Of a stretch of 64,000 bases of DNA, positions 10,681 through 22,600 are shown piece after piece. The notes beneath the pieces are model-generated. The model had not been told where the DNA came from. It saw only the letters and a list, made by a program, of their open reading frames with translations, and made no database searches. The position numbers were made by a program, and so were the translations under genes. Origin of the DNA: Podospora comata (taxonomy: Eukaryota; Ascomycota; Sordariomycetes; Sordariales; Podosporaceae); NCBI GenBank assembly GCA_017354895.1, contig CP071493.1:2604001-2668000 (forward strand). The letters are read 5' to 3'. Numbering within the stretch: the first letter of the stretch is position 1; every line of letters starts with the position of its first letter.

Positions 10681-13600
10681 TGCGAGAGCCAACGGCCCGT
10701 CGCCGGAGCCCAGAGAGCTCCCGGCGGCGACGCGCCGAGCGTCGGCATTCCAGAGAACAGCTCGCTGCTGCCGCCGCTGTCGCCGCCGGCGTCGTCGCTG
10801 CCCAGCCCGCCCCCCTACTACCACAACAACTACCACCCGGACCCGAAGTAGGCGACCGCGCAATAATCCCGCCCGTGTCATCGTCCCAAACCCACACTCC
10901 TACGCAGCACATGACGGCGCTATCTTCGTCCCAGACACAAACTCCCACGCAGCACCAATATCACCGATCTAGGGCCGATTCCACCACATCCGCCTCCTCG
11001 TCGACCTCTTCGTCGCTGGTGAATGTCTCCCGTCGAAGCCGATTTGGCATCCGTAACTTCTTTGCCCTGTCATCCGTGAAGAAGGTCAAAAAGCGGCGCT
11101 CTTTCAAGAGGAAGAACTATTCGACGTCTTCAGTTGACAGCGATCTTGCCTACGGCAACGGATATGTGTCGCGGTCGTCCATCGAAAGTACCCATCGCCC
11201 ATCGCCTCCACAGCACCAACAGATCTCGCAATATCCACAGCACCACCAGCCATATACCCCGGGGGCTTTCTCCCATGTAAGCGGCGCATATCCAGCACCA
11301 CCAGGACCCTACTCCCCTCATCACTATAGCCAACATGGACACCACTCTGGCCAAGGTTACCCTCCTCTCCCGCATCAATATGGCCAGCCCCATCCGCAAC
11401 AAGGTCCCGATGTTGGTCCGGACGGTCCTCCGGTCCTCAAGCGTGTCCAAACCGACGAGGAGATCATCGCCATTGGCAGGAAACTGTCCGACCTCGCCCG
11501 TGCTGAGAACCTCCGCGACCTCGAACGCCAGGGTAAATCTCGTCCTTCCCGTATGGTGGCCACCGCGACAGCTGTCTCTGCCTTCCACCGTAAAAACTCT
11601 GGCGGGACTCGCGGCATCAGCTCCTCTCGGCCAAATAAATCGCAGTCTTCCTCTAGTGATGAAGAATGGGAATCCGCCTCCGACTCCGACTCCGACTCTG
11701 ATTCTCCCAGCTCTGATTCAGACTCTGGTCTCGCTTACGGTTCCATGCCTCGTTTTTCGGACCCCATCCTTCCCCCGCTGACAGCTCTAGCCGGGACAGC
11801 AGGCGTCATGGGCGCAGCGATTGGAGCCGGTAGCCTAGCTCCCACCATCATCTCTGAACGCCCATCCGAAGCCATCCGTCCGCCAGACCGCAAGCCAAGC
11901 GCCGTCGATCCAGCAATGTTTGGTCCCGTGAACTCTCTCCGGGGATATGTGAATACTCCTTGCGGTTTTAGGCCTGGGGAGTATGTCTCTCCGGTGCAGT
12001 CTCAGTATCAGTCTCCCGCACTGGCGTACAGAGTGACGGCTGAGAACCCGATTCCATTGCCGGGAAGCGCAAGCAATGAAGCTCTGGTGCAAAGGCAGAG
12101 ACAGCAGCATGGGTTTGATCAGCCTATCACTGCGACCAATCTTGGTACCCCAGTGCAAATTCAAGCCCCGCGACCAAGAATTCCCGTCTCGCCTCAGGTG
12201 TTGGAAGAGCGAGGTCATCATAGGGAGCATGAGATTAGCACGGGCAGTCCGAAGAAGCGCAGAGAGAGGGAGCGAGAGAGAGATAAAGAGAGTAGTATCT
12301 CAGCAGCTCTTCCGGCTGTCGTGGGTGCTATTGGGGCTGCGGTTGTTGCTGGTGCGGTGTTGAATAATAATAAGGACGAGGGGAGGCCCGACGAGAAACG
12401 TGATGAGAGGCCACTACGTGATGATGATTATGATCGGGAGAGACGCCGCCGTTATGATGATGATGCCAGGCGGAGCACCATTGATATTAATGATAAGAGG
12501 GATGAGAGATATAATAGGTAAGTTTCTTTTGAAGTTGTTTTGTGTCGTCTGTGTGTTTTACGACTCCAGATGAAATAAGGTTGGGCAGAGTGAGTGGTGG
12601 CTGACATGTACTCAGACGCGACTACGACCGTCCACCCACGTCAGATGCCACTAGATCGGATGAACGGTATCGTGAACGTGAGCGTGAGCGTGATCGTGAC
12701 CGCCATCACGATACGCCGACTGGTCGCGACCGGGATGATGATCGCTATTCTCGACGGGAGCCCGAGAGCAAAGGTGGTATTTCCGAGGTCATCACTCCCG
12801 CTGTTATCGGTGCCGTGGCTGGTGCCGTGCTCGCAGCCGGTGCTCGTAGGGATAGCAAGACTTCGCCTGTTCACCGAACCTCGCCCAGCCTGGAGCGTGA
12901 CGATGGATACAAGGAGCGTATGCGGCTCGAGCAGGAAGTCAAGCGGCATCGCGAGGACAGTGAACGTCACGCCCGTGAGGAACAGCGCTTGCGCGATGAA
13001 TACGAGGTCCGCATGAAGGAGATCCGCGAGAAGGCCGAGGAGGAGGAGCGCCGGGCTAGGGAGGAGAAGAAGAAGCAAGAGTGGATCGAGCAGCAGGAGA
13101 GGATCGTCCGGGAGCAACGCAAGATTATCTACCAGCAGGAGCGTGTGGCTAATGACGAGCGCGAAAAGGCTGAGCGCGACCGGAGATCCAGAGATGCCAA
13201 CCAGAAGAGGGAGCGGGAGGAGAAGCGGGCTTTGGAAGCAAGTGGCGGACGTGAGCCAAGTCGTGATAAGGAGCGATCGCGAGATCGGAGAAAGGACGTG
13301 ATTGTTGTCGTTGAGGGACGTCCTGATGTTGCTGACTCGGTTCCTGCTCCTGCTCCTGCCCCTGCTCGCTCTGAGGTCAGCAAAGGGAAGGAGCGCGAGG
13401 TTGCTCCTCCACCTTCGGCACCTGCCCTCGATGAGAAGAAGCCACCTGGGGCCGACTCTCTGGCTCCTGCTGTCAAGAAGAAGTCCAAAGAGGAAAGGAG
13501 GCAAGCAAGGGAAGAGCTCCGCAAGTTGCTTGCTGAAACTCAGAAACAGATCGAGGCTGAGCAGGAGCGAGCTAGGCGGTTGGCTGAGCTGGAGGCTATT

Positions 13601-16600
13601 CAGGGTGCCCCTTCTGCCATTACCGTCGAGCCACCTGCCGAATTATCTCGCGGGGAGCCGTCAGGCAGCAGCAGCAGCAGCCGTGCTCCTGCCGTTGTTG
13701 ACCCTTTCCAGTTCCAAGTCCCGACCGACGCCTTCCCAACTCCTTCCCATACCCCTCCCACTGATCGACCGTTGACTCCTGCCATTCTCACTGTCGAGCC
13801 AGACTGGGATCGCTTGGAGCCCGAGCCAGAAGGGGAGGTGCGGGAGCGTCTCAGCCGCCGTGAGTCGTATGAACTTGAGATTGCCCGAGCTCAGAAGATC
13901 GTTGAGGAAACCAACAAGTCGACTATCCCCGCCGATCCTGCCACCATCGCTGCTGCCATTGCCGTCGTCGAGTCTTCCGAGAATGATAGAGAGCGCTCCC
14001 GCTCTCGCGCGCCCTCCAGAGGCCGTGACCGTGAGCCTGTCCGGGATCCTGTCCAGGAGGAAGCCAATCGAGTCTATCGCGAACGCAAGATCGCTGAGAG
14101 AATCGCAGGAGAGGAGTCCCGTTCTCGCAGCGTTTCGCCTTCGCCTTCCATCATGGACAAGTACGAGGATAACGGCGAAGACCCCGTGGTCCGTATCGTC
14201 ACTCCCCCTGAGATGAAGCGTGCTCCAAAGAAGTCGGTGTTTGACGGCCCCAACGCTGATGTGAGGATTGACAATGTGATTATGCCTCATGACTTGGTCA
14301 AGTACCAGGCTCCTCCCGCGATTCCAGGTGTCAACCCGGCCATGATGATGCCCATCTTCAAGTCTAGGGATCCGTCGTGTGAGAGGGAGAGACCGATGCT
14401 CATTTTGGTGTTGCCTACTCCTGCAGTATCGCCTAACCCGGAAAAGATGATGCGGTCTGTGAGCTCATCTTCCCAGGCGGCGACTGTGGTTGATGCCGAA
14501 CCGCCCAAGGACAAGGACGAGCCTGCCACCCCTCCTCGGAGCCCCAAGAAGGAAACAAAAATCATCATGACTCGTCGCGGTGAGGCTGTGGAGGTACCCG
14601 ATGATTATGACACTGGTCGCGTGAGAGAGTCCCCCGAGAACAGAGACGCGTCTCAGGAGAGGAAACCATTGAAGTTCAAGTTCGCGTCTCCGGGCAAGAA
14701 GACCAATGCTTGGTCGTCTACGCTAGCGGCTGCTATTGCTGGTGCCACTGCTCTTGCTGCGAAGAGGAAAGAGGAAGCCAAGGCCGCGGAGGCTGCCGCG
14801 GAGGCTTCTGGTTCCAGGGCGATCGAGGGCGAGAGTGCTTCGGCAGCTGCTGTTGAAGAGAAGCCAAAGCCGGCCATTGTTACTGCTGAGCCGCCTTCAG
14901 AGCCGAGAGAGGTTGTGCCTGAGCGAGAACGAAGAGATACCTCGCCTGGTCCCGCCATCTCTGAGCCCCCGTCTACCCCACCACAACAGAGGAGATATGT
15001 TCCCATTGATCTGGAAGATGAGACGCCCCCACGGGTCGGCCCGAAGCCGACATCATCCAGCCCCAGCTTGAGCCGGATGCCGGGCTCTTTCGAGGAAGAT
15101 CTTGACTTCAACGCCACCGTGGCTGCTGGACTGCAGGCTTCGGGCTTTGATCCCAACATTGTGATCAAAAACGAAGACTTCCGCCGACGGGACTCCCCTC
15201 GCGGCCCAACCCAGCCATTCTATGTGCCTCCTTCTGCCGAGACTGTTACTGATCCAAGTGACTCTAGCCGCCCATCACCTGCTGTTGTCACCGCCGCGCC
15301 CACAGAGCTTCCTATTGTACCGGCACAAGCTGAGCAAGACTTTGATTCTTCCCCCAGGAGGAAGTCCAACTCTTCAGAGGTGTCACGAAGCAGCTCAGGC
15401 AGCAAGAAGAGCAACAGGAGAAGCCATATGAGCACCAGGAAAGATTATGTCGACATACCAGAGCACGAAGAGCCACCAGACAGGCCAAACGAAGAGGACC
15501 TCTTTGGAAAGGTTCCCTCCAACCTATCCAGAGAAGCTTCTTCATTCCAGGTGGTCGACCAGCCAAAAGAGGAGTCCTTTCGGGTAGTCGAGCGAGAGTT
15601 GAGTTCGACTCCGTCTGATCCTGTTGGCCAGACGAACGACCAAGCCGACGATGCCAAACACATCACTGGCAACGCTCAGCAAACCGCAGAGAACAGGGAC
15701 AAGCAGTCTTTTTTAGCTAGAGCCGGCACCAGTGGCGACGGTGCCGGCCTGATGGAAGTCCAGGCCTTTGCAAGCCCGTACTCCCATCTCAACGCCGTCC
15801 TGCCCTCTTCCATAATTGAAGAGGTATTCAAAGGATTAGGGGAAGCCAAAGACACCCAAGAGCCCATCTGGCGCCGTGAGCGAAGCATCAGCTACAGCTC
15901 CCAGAAGGTCGACCCTGAAGTCCAGGTGCATCGTGAGATTAAGCCAGCAATCGATCCCCAGTTTGGAGACCTGCTTCCTCTGCCTCCTAGTGAGCCAAAT
16001 TCCCCTGACGATCCCAGCTTTTACGAATTGGACGACTTCTTCCCTTCCTTGCCGGAGAGTCGCCCTAATACTCCGCCTCAAGAGCAACGGACCCGAAGCG
16101 CGACTGTCTCATCTCGCCGTCAGGGTCTGGGTCATGTCAGAACTCCCAGTCGAACAGCAGTTCCGTTACCGTTGGTGATGGGCCGGCGATCTGTGCCATC
16201 TTCACCTCGGGTTGGAAGATCAAGCCCTGTTCAAGGTGTGGAGCAGCCGTACTCGCCCCCTAAGAGTAGACAGGCTAGACCAACAAGCTGGGATATGGGG
16301 AAGGAGTACAAGCCGTTGTGGTTGATTGAGAAGAAAGGCGGAGAGGAGAAGAGGGCGCCGAATGTGATGGACTACCCCGCGCTGCCAGAGAGTGAGAGTG
16401 AGCCGCCTTCGAGTGCACCCGAATCTCCTGGCTTTGATGCTGTAGATCGAGATGAGGATGTCGATGTCGGCTACCTTCAGCGCGGCGGTCTTGGTCTTGC
16501 AGGTACTTCCATTGGAGCGTTGGGAGCGCTCGGTGCTGGTAGGATGCTACAGGACCAGCTCAAGATTGACGTGCCAATTGCGAGATCATTTGAGCAGCAA

Positions 16601-19600
16601 TCATCTGGGTTCGGATCTGGAGAGACCACGCCCCGTGCTTTCGCGGCTGACGAGTTTGCCCAATCTCCTGAGGCTAGGAGGGATGACATTGAAAGCTTGG
16701 AACAGATGTCACCTGTTGGATCTGTGCATCTCAAGAGCCAGTCCACCACGGATAAAGAGGATGACGTTCAAGATCTCGAGCAGCTCTCGCCAGTCGTTGT
16801 GCCCTTCAAAGCGCCTGTTAGACAGCTAGTCTTTGGTGATGAATTGGAGCTCTTGCCTGCGCTACCCGAGAGTTTGCCAAATTCACCTCTCGAAAAGGGC
16901 CCGTCACCATCATCTGCACCTTTGGTCTTTGGAGGACCTTTGGAGGAGTTGCCTTCTTTGCCAGACTCTCCCATCCAACAATTGGCCAAGGAGGAAACCT
17001 CTGCTTCGACCCTCTCAGAAAGCCGTGCTCTCTCGCCGCTTCAGGATGCCTCTACTCTGGATGTGCCGGTTGAGACTTTGGACTTGCCGTCTCTGGAGAG
17101 CTCCTATGGGACTTCAATTGACGACAAGAACTCACCTCACACTCGAGAAGATGGAACCGAACTCTTGCTTGCCTCTAGCGGACCTGCGAGCCCGGTACCC
17201 AGCACTATGCCACAAACCACAGAGTCGCCAGAGGTTGTTGAGTTGCCCGCTCTCCCTGACAGTGCTCCTGCATCTCCTGTTCAAAACGTTTTGCCTGGCC
17301 ACTTTGAGGAGATGGAGGAGCTGCCACCACTGCCAGAGAGCCGGGCAGATTCTCCAGTGCATATGGAATTGGCTTCTCCTCCTGTTGCAGTCTTGCCACA
17401 TGCTGGAGAGTTTGAAGATGCATCTGCGCTGCCAGCTCTTCCGCAGGAGCAGCCTGGTACTCCTGATCATGAGAGGTTTCCGGCTCTTCCCCGAAGCCGC
17501 GCGCCCAGTCCTGTTCCGTCAGCCAATTTACCAGCTCTTCCTGCTAGCACTCCTGGCTCTCCAGTCATCGACACGCTGCCGGGTCTCCCCGCAAGCAGAT
17601 CACCGAGCCCCGTTTCTTCAGGCCTGTCAGTTTCCGATTTACCGCTTCCTGCGGACAATCGTGTTGGTTCACGCAGTTTCTCGGATTTGTCAGTCGTCCC
17701 AGAGCGTATGCTTGTTCCTGATGTTTTTGCGGACTTGCCTGCTCTCCCTGATAGCGAACCTGCTACTCCTGTTCATACAGACCTCCCCGTTCTTTCTGAA
17801 ACCAAACCTCTCAGCCCGATTGTTACAGCCCAGCCAACTACCTCGGAAAGCCAGCCTGCCGTTTCGGCCTCGCCAACTCTGCCTGAAAGTTGGTCTGCTA
17901 CCCCTGTTGTCTCTGATGTTCTAGCTTCTGTAGAAGACGGACCCAGCAGCCCGGTCTTTGAGGATGTCTCAGTCTTCCCAGACAACAAGCCTCTTAGCCC
18001 TGTTCTTTCAGCCTTGCCGCCTCTCCCAGACAGCACACCGGAGAGTCCTGTGGTACCGGCTGAAGCTATTGCCGTTGAGGAAGAAGCTGTCGTTGACGAT
18101 GAAGTTGATCATCTTGACTGCAAATCTGCAGTCGTTGAAAGCGAACCTAGCAGCCCTGTCAGCTTGACCCAGCAAGTGGTTGCATCGAGCAGGTCTCTTG
18201 GTCCTGTGTTCCCAGGCTTGTCTGCCCTTCCCAAGAGCCGACCTGCCAGTCCTGTTCTCTCGCCACTGCCAGCTCGTCCTGACATCAAACCTGTTGCTCC
18301 AGTCCTTTCGGCTACGCCCAATTTTGCGGAAAACAGACCAGCAAGCCTTGCTCCATCGTTTACGCCGCGTCCCCGCTCTGGTAGTCATTTCTTCACTACT
18401 CTCTTCTCCCTGCCTGTTCTATCAGGCGTGCAATCTCTTTCAAAAAGCCGTCCTTCGTCTCCTCTTCAGAAACCAAGCTTGGCTAATGAGACTCTTGAAG
18501 AAATCCCCGCACTGCCACTTTCTGAAAGTGGGCCGGTCTCTCCCATCGAAGACTTGTCAAAGTCACTGGCGGAGGCGCTCGAAAAGGTTTCAGAGTCGCG
18601 CTTTGAGGCAGAGAGCCGACCCGAGTCCCCTGTGGAGTTGGCAAAGTCTCCTGTCCAGACCTTTGAAGACGTTTCTCAACTCCCAGCTCTACCTGACAGT
18701 CAGCCCGAATCTCCGCTCGTGTTGGCGGAATCGTCTGCTCGGACCGTCTTAGATGCCTCACCAACTCTCCCCCCTTCTGAAAGCCGGTCTATCTCCCCTC
18801 ATCCAAAGCCTGTAGATTTTTCAGATCTGCCAGCCTTACCTGAAAGTCTGCCTATGTCTCCTGTTCTGGAACATCTGCCAGTGCTCGGCAATTCTCAGCC
18901 AGCCACGGAGGACCTTGTTGATTCAAATCCCGCCGTAGTGTCGAAGGAGACTCCAACTCTTCCCGAAAGCCGCCCTCCCTCGCCTCTCCACGACGTTGAG
19001 CTTCCCACTCTTTCAGAGAGTCGTCCTGATACGCCAATCGTTGATACATTGCAGCAGCAATCTTCTCCTGTTTTCACGCCTGTTGTCCCACGGGGACTAG
19101 AGTCTCTGCCAGCCCTGCCCGAGAGCGAGTTGAATTCTCCAATTCTTGAGCCTGTGCTTTCCCAGGGGCACGAGTCTTTGCCCGCTCTTCCTGAGAGTAC
19201 GCCAATTTCCCCTGTTGTTGAGCCGACCTTGGCTCAAGCGCCAGAAGTACTGCCAGCACTATCCGAGAGTAAGTCAATCCCAGCTGCTGCAGAATCTATT
19301 CTTAACCCGTAATTAGATGCTCTTCCAGCCCCTTCAGACAGTCTACCGGCCTCTCCTCTGCTTGAGGTTCTCCCTATTTCGGAACTCGACTCTCTACCAG
19401 CCTTACCGAAAAGCAAGCCGGGATCCCCTATTGTCGAGTCGGTTACTACTCATGAGCTAGCGTCTCTCCCTGTTGATTCTGGGGACACTTCAACTTCTCC
19501 TGCTCCTGAGCCCGTTCGTGCCACAGAACCAGAGAGCTTCTCCACGCTTTCTGAGACGGCATCACCTTCCCTTATTCAGCATCCCATGGTTCGCCAGCTT

Positions 19601-22600
19601 CCTGATGAGATCCTCAACAATCTACCAGCTCTTCCCGAGAGCCCGCTTGCTTCTCCGGTTGAACGGCCTGTAGAGCTCCAGAGCCTTGAGGCTTTGCCGC
19701 TCCCTGAAAGCCAGCCAGCCTCTGCCATCCAAGTTTCTGCCTCCAGCAAACATCACGAGTATAACTTGGATCAGTTGCCTGCTCTTCCCGAGTCTCGTCA
19801 GGATTCACCTCTACTCGAGCCTGTTCTGTCTGAGCACCAGGAGATTCTGCCTGCAGTTCCCTTGGGCGTGTCTTCATCACCCGTTCATGTCCCTGTGCCA
19901 CGCCAGTTCCCTCAAGACGACACAGATGAGCTACCGGCTCTTCCTGATTCTCAACCTGTCTCACCTGCCCATGCTCCCATCTCACGTCAGTTCCCTGATG
20001 AGTTTGCGGACAGTTTGCCTGCTCTATCTAAGACCCAGCCAACGTCATCTGCTCAGGATAGCCTCTCAAGCCAGATTCAAGAGGCACCTTTGGACACGCT
20101 GCCTGCTCTGCCGGAAAGCCAGCCAATGTCTCCTGTTCAAGATGCCTTCCCTGCTTTGCCTGACAGCCGTTCTCCTTCGCCTTCTCAGCTGGCCCTGCCT
20201 CAGTTGGTCGATGCGCGCGATGAGCCTTTGGTCGATACGCCTGCCCTTCCCGTCAGACACTCATTTTTTCCGATCGAGGTTTCTGAACCTCGCCAACTTC
20301 CCAGCTTGGATTTTGACAGCTTGCCCGCTCTGCCTGAAAGCCAGCCAACCACCCCTGTGGAGGATTCTGGTTCAACTCAGCTTCATGGCCAAGATTTTAG
20401 CGATCTTCCAACTTTTCCCGATAGTCTGCCTGTATCGCCTGCTCAGACCTCTGCTCCTCAGCTACCAGCCCAAGATCTGGACAACTTGCCGTCTCTTCCT
20501 GAAAGCCGACCAGGCAGTCCTACTGTCCGGTCCATGCCCGCACCTGGTGATGCTCGACCATTGTCTCCTGTTCAAGCCCCTATTGAACAGGTGTTCAATG
20601 AAGGCGTTGAGACTCTGCCAGCCCTTCTGGATAGTCGGCCGGTGTCCCCCCTCGAAACTACGGCTGAGGCCGCTGTGGAGATCCCTGTGGAAGCTCCTGT
20701 CGAGGCTGCTGCTGATGCGTTCTTTGATGCTCTTGAGGCTCCTGATGAAGTTGCTGAGCATGAGCCTCGGGAGGAAGATTTTAAGAACTTGCCAGCTCTT
20801 CCCGAAAGTCCGCCAACTTCCCCTGTTCCAGACCTTGCTTCGCCTCAACTGCCTCGCCAAGAATCAGATGACTTGTCAGCTCTTCCCGAAAGCCGATCTG
20901 TGTCTCGCAATCAAGACCTTGAGGATTTGCCAGTTCTCTCAGAAAGCCAGCCCATGTTACCGACACAAGCTCCAGCTACACCTGAGTTGCCCAAAGAAGA
21001 CTTGGATCAGTTACCAGCTCTTCCTGACAGCCCCTTCTTGTCGTCCGCTGAGGCTGCACAAGTACAACTCGATGCAGTCGAGGTAAACCTGGCCGATCTG
21101 CCAGCTCTTCCTCAGAGTCGCGCTTCTTCACCTGTACACAAGCCTGTTCTGCCGCTTATCGTCACGGACTTGGAGAAAGCAGAAACTGTACCGTCGCCCA
21201 GATCAACTGGCAGGGAAATCGCGGGGGTGCAAGAGCAAGACTTCGCGACACTTTCTCAAGTCACAGATGGCAACGATGCACAGATTTATGAGCCTCCGTC
21301 ATCTTATTCCGATGTCAAGACGCCACCGAGCCCCATTACAAGGCGCGCACTTGAGAAGGAGAAGGAACTGGATGATTTCGACAAAGGCAAGTCGGTTTTT
21401 GTGGATACTGCCGCTGCTGCCGGCCCTGCCAGCACTCTTGTTGTTGCCAACATGCGCCAGAACGGTTCTCAGCCAGACATCCAACGTCTGGGCTCTGAAA
21501 TGCAGATTCCTCCCAGCCAAGAGAAGAGCGAGAGTGTCTATTCGTTCAATGAGGATGGAACATCTACTGTCGCTGCGTCTGAAGCACCTACTTACCTTTC
21601 TGGGTCAACTTTCTACGAATCTCAGCTGTCTGAGCCGACCAAAAAGAAAGACTCTCCTCGCCAAACTTTCAGTTCGCTTCTTGGGCTCTGGAGTAAGCGT
21701 GAAAAGACCCAGCCAGAACCGCCTGCTGTTTCCAAGGTCGTGGCTAAGGTGGTTCCTGCTACAACGCCTGAAGAGGAAATGTCTGAGGATGGTTTGGTTC
21801 CCAGTCCGACAAAGAAAGACAAGAAGAAGAAAAAACAGAGGAAGGGTGAAAAGGAGGGGAGTGAGAGTGGGAGTGGATCTCAGCAAGAGCAACAGAGAGG
21901 CGAATCGTCCGGCGGTCTCAACATTCTTTCGAGCAACCAGTCGACCAACGACCAGCCCGCATCGTCCATAGTCAATAAACCTGTTGTTTCTCGCTACCTG
22001 CCGGACGACGAACCGTCACCTTCTCCTGACCAACAACATGATGAACCGAGCCATGACGCTGACGTTGCTCCTGAAACTGAGGAATTCCCGGCTCCTGACG
22101 AAATACTCCCTGCTGAAGAAGTCCCTGCTACCGAGGAACCACCCACTCCCGGCAAAAAGTCCAAGAAGAAAAAGAAGAAGGCTAAGGAGGCTGCAGCCGA
22201 AGCTGCAGATGTGGCTGAAGAGGAGGCTGCTCCCGAGGCTCCACCGCCAGAACAGGACATTGCGGCTGAGAACGTGGCTTCAGCAGAAACGCAAGCTCCG
22301 AGCAGCGGTGAGCTTGATGATTCTGCAAAGGATCAGGGCCCTGGTCCTCAGCCTCCGGTCAGAGATGATGTGGATGATGTTGAACCTGCCGAGAAAGAGG
22401 AGCATATTGCAGCTGCACCGTCAAGGTCAGGTTCAATCTCAAGCCCTACCACGCCAACTTTGACCAGAGATATCACGAAGAAGGGCATTCTGTCTATGCT
22501 GCCGGCTGTTTCCCCCTTTCGTCCCGGATTTTGGGGCATCAAGAAGCAGGAACCGGCCACGCAGACAATTCTTGAAGGCCCTGAACTCCAAAGTCAGCAA

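Noticed and set aside
12641-13504. 287-codon antisense frame inside the leashin gene
   Set aside because: Leu-rich shadow of the Arg/Glu/Asp-rich coiled-coil codons on the + strand.
19310-19312. Leashin as a simple pseudogene because of the in-frame TAA
   Set aside because: More than 14 kb of downstream coding frame stays open with correct introns and a well-kept C-terminal domain, which is not expected of a decayed gene.
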